A stretch of 64,000 nt of DNA from positions 1,303,001 to 1,367,000 of the forward strand of contig CP019636.1 in assembly GCA_002163975.1 (NCBI GenBank), in the 5' to 3' direction. The position numbers and the translations under genes were made by a program. Under the pieces are notes generated by a model. The model saw nothing but the letters and a program-made list of their open reading frames with translations, did no database searches and was not told the origin of the DNA. Shown here one piece after another: positions 47,214 to 54,061 of this stretch (its first letter is position 1; each line of letters starts with the position of its first letter). The stretch comes from Nostocales cyanobacterium HT-58-2 (GTDB lineage: Bacteria > Cyanobacteriota > Cyanobacteriia > Cyanobacteriales > Nostocaceae).

Positions 47214-47603
47214 ATGGCGCAAATCAAAATCTATGGCACTGCTTCATTTATCCGTCAGTCCCGCAGTGCTATTTCCGATGCAATCCATTCTTCCGTGGTT
47301 GAGGCGCTGTTATACCCTCAAGATAAGCGTGCCCATCGCTTTTTTCCCCTTGAACCTGATGATTTTATCTACCCACCCGGACGTTCAGACAAATACATCA
47401 TCATTGAAATTAGTATGTTTGAAGGACGTACTGTTGAAGCAAAGAAAAAACTGATTAATTTGCTATTTTCCCGCCTCTGGGAACAAGTTGGAATTGCACC
47501 AATGGATGTAGAAATCACGATTACAGAAACTCCAAAGCACAATTGGGGTATCCGAGGGATGACAGGTGATGAGTTAAACTTGAATTACAAAGTGGAAGTG
47601 TAA
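47214..47603 (+). CDS. Tautomerase-superfamily-like protein
   Basis: A 129-residue protein: MAQIKIYGTASFIRQSRSAI, then ALLYPQDKRAHRFFPLEPDDF, then TITETPKHNWGIRGMTGDEL. The sheet-helix pattern and the C-terminal EITITETPKHNWGIRG fit 4-oxalocrotonate tautomerase relatives. The catalytic N-terminal Pro is absent; Ala-Gln follows Met. It may have lost the classic activity. It follows the ParA pair by 28 bp and could share its transcript. Confidence 0.75.
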   Translation: MAQIKIYGTASFIRQSRSAISDAIHSSVVEALLYPQDKRAHRFFPLEPDDFIYPPGRSDKYIIIEISMFEGRTVEAKKKLINLLFSRLWEQVGIAPMDVEITITETPKHNWGIRGMTGDELNLNYKVEV

Positions 47604-47634
47604 ATTCTTGGGGTTAAAATTTATCCTTAAATTT

Positions 47635-48519
47635 TCATTGAAACTCTAAAATATGCTGGGCAGTCATTTGCGGCTGTTCTAAATGAGGAACATGACCGCA
47701 ATCCTTAATCCAGATCAGTTTACTATTTGCAATTGCAAGTTTAAACCTGTTAGCATCTCTAGTGCCTAAAATCCTGTCAGAATCACCCCACAAAATTAGC
47801 GTAGGTTGCACAATTTCTGCGAGTTTTTTAAATCTAAAAGCACTGTATCCACCACTTTTGGTAAAAGCAATCAAAGCTTTATGCCAGTCAGGGCATTCTA
47901 GGTGTAATGCTGCACAGAGTTGGGCATCAACTGATGCTAACTCCTTGTTTTTATACGCAGCACGAGAAATACTTGCTCGAACTTTGGGATTGCGTAAAAA
48001 TTGAGTTGCCCAATAATCTAAAGGTGGAAACATCAACTTGCTTAATGGTGAACCACCTGCTAAACCAGCACTGTCAATTAAGACTAGCTTTTCCACAATT
48101 TCTGGATAAGTCAAGGTAAAATCAATCGCCGCTGCACCACCCATTGAAGCACCTACCAAAATAACAGGTTGGTTAATCAAGGTCTTCCAGAAATAGTAGA
48201 GATGAGTTTTTATGTCACTGGGTCTAAACTTGACTCCTGCTGGTCTATCTGTAAATCCAAAACCCAATAAATCCACTGTCCATGTCTCATTTTGTACCGC
48301 TAGTAGGGGAACAAGACGGCGAAATTCAAATACAGAACCATCAAAGCCGTGAATCAATAGCACAGGTGTACCCCCACTTCCTTGACAAACGTAGGTTGTG
48401 GTAATGGGTCGTGGACTTAAGGGAGTGGTAAGAGCTATCTGCCGAATACTCTGAGCAAGAGTGATCGAGCTTGATTCTGTAAGGTTACCAACTGTAGTTG
48501 GTAAAAAACTTGGAAACAT
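47635..48519 (-). CDS. Alpha/beta hydrolase
   Basis: A 294-residue hydrolase. The oxyanion region is LLIHGFDGSVFEFRRLVP, the nucleophile elbow GASMGGAAAIDF (Ser), the acid WGDSDRILG (Asp) and the base DCGHVPHLEQP (His). It is typical of the cyanobacterial cytosolic alpha/beta fold enzymes, with an unknown ester or C-C bond substrate. It converges on the tautomerase-like gene. No signal peptide is evident. Confidence 0.88.
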   Translation of the reverse strand: MFPSFLPTTVGNLTESSSITLAQSIRQIALTTPLSPRPITTTYVCQGSGGTPVLLIHGFDGSVFEFRRLVPLLAVQNETWTVDLLGFGFTDRPAGVKFRPSDIKTHLYYFWKTLINQPVILVGASMGGAAAIDFTLTYPEIVEKLVLIDSAGLAGGSPLSKLMFPPLDYWATQFLRNPKVRASISRAAYKNKELASVDAQLCAALHLECPDWHKALIAFTKSGGYSAFRFKKLAEIVQPTLILWGDSDRILGTRDANRFKLAIANSKLIWIKDCGHVPHLEQPQMTAQHILEFQ

Positions 48520-48553
48520 AGGGTTTAGTTTACTTATGAGGCATTAACTTTTA

Positions 48554-48672
48554 TGTACATTCGCAAATTATATGTCGCATTTTGTAAATTAATATCGTTT
48601 GTAGCAAATTAGTGTCTTTTTTACTAAATAAAATTATTGGCTTCTTTAGAATTCTATTAGCAAATTAATATC
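48554..48672 (+). mobile_element. Tn7/CAST-like transposon end (solo)
   Basis: It begins TGTACATTCGCAAATT and carries four related direct repeats: GCAAATTATATGTCGC (48563), GTAAATTAATATCG (48584), GCAAATTAGTGTC (48604) and GCAAATTAATATC (48660). The TGTAC end plus repeated (G)CAAATTA-TGTC boxes is what TnsB-bound ends of cyanobacterial Tn7-like transposons, including type V-K CASTs, look like. No tnsB, tnsC, tniQ or cas12k is in the window and no second end was found, so this is a remnant or one end of something deleted. Confidence 0.5.
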
Positions 48673-48680
48673 TTATTCTT

Positions 48681-48940
48681 GTTGATACTTTAGGACTAGT
48701 GTTAGCAGCCATCGTTACGGGAGCAAACTTTTCAGAACGTTTAGGAGGGGCAGCAGTTGTTATGGAAGCTGCAGAAGTCACTCTTAATTAAGTTGTCATT
48801 TGAGCTGACCAAGGCTTTAGCGGTGAAAACTTTGAGTGCGTGTTCAGCTAATTATGTAACACCAAATTTGATGCAATTTGTCGTATTAACCTGGATTTAA
48901 AGTATTGCCTAATCGTTGGATTGTCGAAATTTCATAGATC
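48681..48940 (+). pseudogene. Decayed IS5-family transposase remnant
   Basis: Broken frames read VDTLGLVLAAIVTGANFSER, then WADQGFSGENFECVFS, then GFKVLPNRWIVE. These are three consecutive, conserved blocks of IS5-type DDE transposases, separated by stop codons and frameshifts. No intact gene remains. The gap on to 49210 shows nothing else. Confidence 0.75.
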
Positions 48941-49210
48941 CTCACAAAAATGAAATTAAGATGAAAGAAGAGTATTTCTCTAAGTATAAATAAATAGTAA
49001 CCCATTAGATAGTCGCCATTATTAGATTTGAAGTTTTAAGCTGATCCAAGAAATTTATACAAGGAAGGATTCAACTATATTGCTAAATTGAACGCTTATA
49101 ACGAATCAAAAACACAACGCGTGAAATTTACGAAATCAACCTTTATATTTTGCATCCTCATTGATATACATACAGTTTTGCTGAAAATCATTAATCCAAA
49201 AGACAAAACT

Positions 49211-49759
49211 ATGGCTCAACAAATGTGTGATATTTGCCACAGACGACCAGCAACTGTTCGCGTCACGGTTTTAGAGAATGGCCGCCGCAAACCTCTGGAT
49301 GTTTATGACTACGACTATAACCAACTTACTCGTCACCAGCGCTACATCTCACCACTAGAGTCGCTATTTCGCGGTGGATTATTGGATGACTTCTTTAGTG
49401 ATCGCTTTGATAATGGTCAGATTGCAGACACCTTTAGCCGACGGCGTCAAGTCAGCGATCGCGAAACTGTTAATCTGAATGATTACTTAAGCGAACAGAC
49501 GAAAGAATTTTTGCAACGCGCAGCCGAAAAGGCAGTTGAATTTGGCAAGCGCGAGGTCGATACCGAACATTTGCTGTACGTGCTGAGCGAAAGCGAAGTT
49601 GTGCAGGCGATTCTCAAGCAGTTTAGGCTTTCGCCAAACGATTTGCGCGGCTACATCGAGCAGAATGCATCCCGTGGCAATCTGAGTGAAGAAGAAGAAA
49701 AAGAAACCGAAATAATAATGGGATACAAGCCCCGTCCTTCTAGGACGGCTTTTTATTGA
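49211..49759 (+). pseudogene. ClpC-like chaperone gene truncated by a TnpB element
   Basis: From ATG 49211 the frame gives 182 residues: zinc-ribbon-like MCDICHRRPATVRVTVLENG, linker with PLESLFRGGLLDDFF, and a Clp N-domain (SEQTKEFLQRAAEKAVEFGK, EVDTEHLLYVLSESEVVQAI). Full family members go on to two AAA+ domains. Here the frame runs into an IS200/IS605 left end at about 49723 and stops. No AAA+ sequence is found past the element at 51330, so the rest was lost or moved. An upstream TTG in the same frame (49088) is not needed. Confidence 0.85.
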
Positions 49760-49913
49760 TTAACTCATCAATGTAATCCCTAAGCTTGTCTTGCCACCCC
49801 GGAATATTTTTAAGTGCCTGCTTCTGCCCAATGCGACCTTTAAAACAAATAGGTTCAACGTCTAAAGGATTGTCGCTAGTAAAACCAAGTTTGTGTTTTT
49901 TCTGAAAAGTCAT
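49740..49913 (-). CDS. Small conserved protein of TnpB elements
   Basis: A 57-residue frame: MTFQKKHKLGFTSDNPLDVE, PICFKGRIGQKQALKNIPGW, QDKLRDYIDELINKKPS. It starts 55 bp from the tnpB start and runs the other way. I recall closely similar short proteins beside TnpB genes in other cyanobacterial elements. The function is unknown; a role in element control is a guess. It is below common length cut-offs, so it is often missed. Confidence 0.65.
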   Translation of the reverse strand: MTFQKKHKLGFTSDNPLDVEPICFKGRIGQKQALKNIPGWQDKLRDYIDELINKKPS

Positions 49914-49968
49914 TGTATTGTGCTGTAGTTATTAGTATACTAATATTAATAGTACAACAAACAAGGCA

Positions 49969-51324
49969 ATGAAAGCTAGGTATCAATTCCGTTTCTATCC
50001 AACAGACCAACAAAAACAACTGCTAGCCCAGTTGTTCGGTTGCGTCCGTGTGGTTTGGAATGATGCGCTGGCTATTTGCAAGCAGTCTGAAAAGCTTCCT
50101 AGTAACAACGACTTGCAAAAGTTGGTGATTACACAAGCTAAAAAGACTGATGAGCGTTCATGGTTGTCCGATGTTTCTAATATCCCATTGCAGCAATCTG
50201 TTGCTGATTTAGGAGTTGCCTACAAAAACTTTTTCAATTCACTCAAGGGTAAGCGAAAAGGTAAAAAGGTCGGTAGCCCTAAATTTAAAAAGAAGACTGC
50301 ACGACAATCAGCAAGGTTTAGAATTGGTGGGTTTTCAATCAAGGGAGATGAAGTATATCTAGCCAAAATTGGTAGCATTAAGCCTATTTGGTCTAGAAGT
50401 TTACCCTCCGGGTTCGCAAGTTTCGACTCGACGGAAACCGCCAAGACTCGAACTTGCTCACCGTCACGGGGGTCTTACACAAAAAAAATGAGGCAGGCTT
50501 ATTACAACGAGTACACAACTACGCTGACGAATCAACCAAGACAAAGCCTGCCTCATTTTTTAGGGGACAATGCGTCAGCACCATCGAGTGTAACAGTCAT
50601 CAAAGACTGTGCTAATCGCTATTTTCTCAGCTTTGTTGTAGAGATAGAACCTATTCAATCCAATGCCAAAAACCAAAGTATTGGTATTGATTTGGGAATT
50701 AAAACCTTTGCGGTGATGAGTAACGGTGAAACAGCAGTTAGCCCTAATTACTCTCAGAAAGACCGCAAAATCCGTAAGCTACAACGTAAGCTAGCAAGAC
50801 AACAGAAAGGCTCTAAACGTCGTGAAGTCACGCGTTTAAGAATTGCCAAGCAACATAACCAAATCGCAGATACCCGCAAAGATTTCCTGCACAAACTATC
50901 AACCAAAGTAGTTAGCGAGAACCAAGTTATTGTTTTGGAAGATTTGAACGTATCGGGAATGGTTAAAAATCGTAAACTTGCAAGAGTGATTAGCTTGCAA
51001 GGATGGCGAGAATTCCGGGTATTATGCGAGGCTAAGTCCGAAAAGCTTAACCGGGAATTCAAGGTGATTAGCAGATGGGAACCTACTAGTCAAACTTGCT
51101 CATGTTGTGGGTATCGATGGAGCAAGCTTGATTTGTCTATTCGTTCTGTTCTGTGCTTAAACTGCGGAACTGAGCAGGACAGAGACGAGAACGCTGCTAG
51201 AAATATAAATAAAGTCGGGATAGGGCATTGCCACGACTCTAAACGGGCACGGAGAGAAGGTAAGACTGGCTTGCCAGCACATCTCGGTGAAGTGTCAAGA
51301 ATCACCGACCCTTTAGGGCGGTGA
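49969..51324 (+). CDS. tnpB: TnpB with a 56-residue in-frame insertion
   Basis: A 451-residue TnpB. RuvC motifs are IGIDLGIKTFAV (D), VIVLEDLNVSGMVKN (E; read VLEDLNVSGM) and DRDENAARNI (D); the zinc ribbon has CSCCG and CLNCG. The wedge region is interrupted after SRSLPS by 56 residues from a 168-bp palindromic insertion (50410-50577), then resumes at APSSVTVIKD. Length is a multiple of 3, so the frame survives. Whether the protein still folds is unknown. It is complete otherwise and ends at the right-end hairpin. Confidence 0.88.
   Translation: MKARYQFRFYPTDQQKQLLAQLFGCVRVVWNDALAICKQSEKLPSNNDLQKLVITQAKKTDERSWLSDVSNIPLQQSVADLGVAYKNFFNSLKGKRKGKKVGSPKFKKKTARQSARFRIGGFSIKGDEVYLAKIGSIKPIWSRSLPSGFASFDSTETAKTRTCSPSRGSYTKKMRQAYYNEYTTTLTNQPRQSLPHFLGDNASAPSSVTVIKDCANRYFLSFVVEIEPIQSNAKNQSIGIDLGIKTFAVMSNGETAVSPNYSQKDRKIRKLQRKLARQQKGSKRREVTRLRIAKQHNQIADTRKDFLHKLSTKVVSENQVIVLEDLNVSGMVKNRKLARVISLQGWREFRVLCEAKSEKLNREFKVISRWEPTSQTCSCCGYRWSKLDLSIRSVLCLNCGTEQDRDENAARNINKVGIGHCHDSKRARREGKTGLPAHLGEVSRITDPLGR
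50410..50577 (+). repeat. In-frame palindromic insertion in tnpB (contains copy B)
   Basis: It comprises an imperfect hairpin (GCAAGTTTCGACTC at 50416-50429, GACTCGAACTTGC at 50445-50457). The variable-stem element copy B follows: left flank GTCACGGGGGTCTTACAC, arm AAAAAATGAGGCAGGCTT (50483-50500), 43-nt loop, complementary arm (50544-50561) and right flank AGGGGACAATGCGTCAG. Confidence 0.9.
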
Positions 51325-51396
51325 GTATGTCAAGAACTACGAATTAATTACGAATTAATAATGTTTCCACTTTGGTTAAAAGCAGGTTTCTAGGGT

Positions 51397-52116
51397 TTGG
51401 TTGGTGGTTCAGCACTGCTACTGGGTTCGGCGGTTGGTTACTACGCCAAAATTCCCCAAAGAGCGATCGCTGCAGTTATGGCTTTTGGTGCTGGTGTGTT
51501 GATTTCGGCACTGGCGTTTGAACTGATGGATGAAGCTTATAAGCGTGGTGGTTTTGATTCAATAGCGCTCGGATTTGTGAGTGGTGCTGTAGTATACACA
51601 GCAGCAAACTGGTTTCTGTCCCATCAAGGTGCTAAACATCGCAAGCGTTCAGGTGAACAGCAACCATCGGAGGAGGAAAACAGTGGGAGTGGACTTGCGA
51701 TTGCAGTGGGTGCATTACTTGATGGTATTCCAGAATCTATCGTGATTGGTGTCAGTATGATTGAGGGAGGAGTTGTCAGTTGGGTGACTGTGGCGGCTGT
51801 TCTTCTCTCTAACGTTCCCGAAGGACTTTCTAGTGCTGCTGGCATGAAAAAAGCAGGGCGTTCAACTGCTTACATCTTTGGTGTGTGGGGAGGAATTGCT
51901 ATTATTTCCGGCATAGCAGCACTTTCGGGTTATGCTTTGTTCAGTCACTTTTCTGTAGAAGTCATTGCCGCAACTACTGCTGTGGCAGCAGGTGCTATTT
52001 TGGCAATGATTACAGACACTATGATTCCAGAAGCTTTCGAGCAAGCCCATAATTTTACTGGACTGATCGTCGTCTTTGGGTTTCTTGCCGCTTTTGTCCT
52101 TAGCAAACTTGCTTGA
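51397..52116 (+). CDS. ZIP family metal transporter with amber codon in its N-terminus
   Basis: From TTG 51397 the frame gives 239 residues with seven or eight helices. The ZIP helix motifs are ALAFELMDEAYKRGG, ALLDGIPESIVIGVS (HxxxE-like metal site region) and NVPEGLSSAAGM. The natural start is probably ATG 51361: MFPLWLKAGF, then TAG, then GLVGGSALLLGS. Relatives have Trp at that stop, so TGG has become TAG at codon 11. Translation may restart at TTG 51397, or the gene is dead. ZIP proteins import Zn2+ or Fe2+. Confidence 0.82.
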   Translation: MVGGSALLLGSAVGYYAKIPQRAIAAVMAFGAGVLISALAFELMDEAYKRGGFDSIALGFVSGAVVYTAANWFLSHQGAKHRKRSGEQQPSEEENSGSGLAIAVGALLDGIPESIVIGVSMIEGGVVSWVTVAAVLLSNVPEGLSSAAGMKKAGRSTAYIFGVWGGIAIISGIAALSGYALFSHFSVEVIAATTAVAAGAILAMITDTMIPEAFEQAHNFTGLIVVFGFLAAFVLSKLA

Positions 52117-52251
52117 AAATGAAGCAAATTGAACACTTGCTGCACCAGATGGGCGATAATGGCACAGGTCTGCTTACTGGATCACACCTGGTGTTAGACA
52201 CAGAGCTTTCTAGCGTATGAGCAAGGTAAGCCAATCTAATTTTCAAATGGA

Positions 52252-52887
52252 TTAAAGCAGTCCTTGACCGTTGTTGGCAAATTCTTCAACTGTTTTGTTT
52301 GAAAATTCGTGAGTTGTCATAGCTTGTAACATTGGCAAAGGTAAAGTCAGATGATGAGCCCCAGCTTGTAGCGATGCTGCTGCTTCTTCAGGTGATTTGA
52401 TACTAGCTGCGAGAATTTCAATATTGCTGCCAGCAAGTATACTAGCCATATCCCGTACCAAAGCAATCCCATCACCTAACAACCGAGTAGCACGATTGAC
52501 GTAAGCGATCGCAATTTTAGCACCTGCTTCCCTTGCTACTGCTGCCTGTGCTGCACTATAAATGGCTGTTACTGAACAAGTTATCTCTGGCGACAGACTC
52601 GCCACTACTGCAAACCCAACCGATGTTGCTGGAATTTTTAACACCGTTTGCTTGCCAATAATCTCAAAAGCTTTTCTCCCTTCTGCCAGCATAGCTTCAA
52701 AATCAGACGTAATGAGCTGGTAAAACACAGGTCCTGAAGTCAATTGCGTCAATTTTTTCAGCGTGTTTTCTGGGGTGTCATGGCTTTTTGCTAAAAGTGT
52801 TGGATTTGTCGTGATACCCTTTACCCAGCCCATTTTACTGGCAATTTCAGCTTCAGATGCGATCGCAGAGTCTAAATAGAGTGCCAT
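52252..52887 (-). CDS. Transaldolase / fructose-6-phosphate aldolase family protein
   Basis: A 211-residue barrel enzyme. The N-terminus is MALYLDSAIASEAEIASKMG with the catalytic Asp, then GITTNPTLLAK. The Schiff-base Lys is K84 in VLKIPAT. VTAIYSAAQAAVAREAGA and AASIKSPEEAAASLQAGAHH follow. The short length fits the FSA/TalC-type subgroup. It interconverts sugar phosphates by C-C bond cleavage. It is divergent from the rhodanese gene. Confidence 0.9.
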   Translation of the reverse strand: MALYLDSAIASEAEIASKMGWVKGITTNPTLLAKSHDTPENTLKKLTQLTSGPVFYQLITSDFEAMLAEGRKAFEIIGKQTVLKIPATSVGFAVVASLSPEITCSVTAIYSAAQAAVAREAGAKIAIAYVNRATRLLGDGIALVRDMASILAGSNIEILAASIKSPEEAAASLQAGAHHLTLPLPMLQAMTTHEFSNKTVEEFANNGQGLL

Positions 52888-53010
52888 GATTGTTTCGCTT
52901 CTTTTAGGTTTTTTAACAATACAGGTACTTTAACAGTTCTAATACTAGTAAACTGAAAGCTATGGCAGTCATTCTTTGTAGTCTTTGTTTGAAAGTCACA
53001 ACTTGTTGTC

Positions 53011-53841
53011 ATGACTGAGAGAAATATGCAATGGATAATAAGTGCAAATGTTGCCAAGCAATTCATATCTCAAGGTGCGACTATTCTCGATACTCGCAAT
53101 CAATTGGCATATTTGATTGAACATATAACAGGTGCTGTTCATGTCACTTGGCAGCAGTTTTCACAAACAGAAAAATCTCATCGGGGAAAACTTCTTGAAG
53201 ATGGAAATCTTTTAGAAAAAAAACTGCGTAAAGTTGGTGTTTTTAACTCTAAGCCTGTCATTGTTATTGGCAATCCTCCTCACAATTTTGGAGAAGAAGG
53301 GCGGATTGTTTGGATGTTACGCACTTTAGGACATCAAAAGACAGCTTTTGTTAATGGCGGTTATAATGCACTCGTCAAAGCAGGTGTTGCAACCTCTCGT
53401 GGATTTCATTGCTCCCAAGAAATAGGAGATTTTGTTGTTAATCGCACTGATTGCTGGGAAATTGAGCGTGATATCCTACGAGCTAAGCTTTCAGAAAATA
53501 AGTTAACTGTCATTGATACTCGTCAAAAGCAAGAATATACTGGTGCAACTCCTTATGGTGAACAGCGTGGAGGACATATTCCTGGTGCAGTACATTTTTA
53601 CTTTAAAGATTTAATGGATAGCGAGGGAAATTTACTGAAGCCAGAAGAAATTATTACAAAGTTAGAAGTATTAGGAATTCATTGTGAGACTCCAGTTGTG
53701 ACTTACTGTACAGGTGGAATTCGCTCAGCTTTTTTTGTTGCTGTTCTTGTTAACTTAGGCTTTTTTGATGTGAAAAATTATGCTGGCTCAATGTGGGAAT
53801 GGTCAGCTTCTCCATGTGAAAAATATTTGCTGAGACTGTAA
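53011..53841 (+). CDS. Sulfurtransferase with two rhodanese domains
   Basis: A 276-residue protein with tandem rhodanese domains. The first (about 1-125) has ATILDTRNQLAYLIEHITGA but no active Cys. The second (about 150-276) has the active loop TYCTGGIRS with C233. It transfers sulfur from thiosulfate or mercaptopyruvate to a thiophilic acceptor. CTGGIRS differs from the cyanide-sulfurtransferase CRxGxxR loop, so the physiological acceptor is uncertain. It appears cytoplasmic. Confidence 0.92.
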   Translation: MTERNMQWIISANVAKQFISQGATILDTRNQLAYLIEHITGAVHVTWQQFSQTEKSHRGKLLEDGNLLEKKLRKVGVFNSKPVIVIGNPPHNFGEEGRIVWMLRTLGHQKTAFVNGGYNALVKAGVATSRGFHCSQEIGDFVVNRTDCWEIERDILRAKLSENKLTVIDTRQKQEYTGATPYGEQRGGHIPGAVHFYFKDLMDSEGNLLKPEEIITKLEVLGIHCETPVVTYCTGGIRSAFFVAVLVNLGFFDVKNYAGSMWEWSASPCEKYLLRL

Positions 53842-54061
53842 ATTGTGTTTGCAGCCTCAGTAGGAAAATTCGATAGTCCTTGTGAGGTTGTCGTATTTTT
53901 AGATACAGCTAAAGTATTGTATACAGTATAGGTAGTTGTTACCAGCCACTAAATTGTTAGAGTGGATATGACCTGGGATAATCTCGATTTTCCCTCTAAA
54001 GCCTGGAACTTTAGCTCCAGGTCCACGTAATCTACCATATTCTGGCTGGTGCTACATTTCT

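Larger units (their letters stand above)
49723..51330 (+). mobile_element. IS200/IS605-type element with tnpB and small divergent gene
   Basis: The left end has hairpin arms AAGCCCCGTCCT and AGGACGGCTT (49728-49752). The right end has CACCGACCC and GGGCGGTG (51303-51324). It carries tnpB on the plus strand and a 57-codon gene on the minus strand, but no tnpA. It inserted into the ClpC-like gene. Confidence 0.75.
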
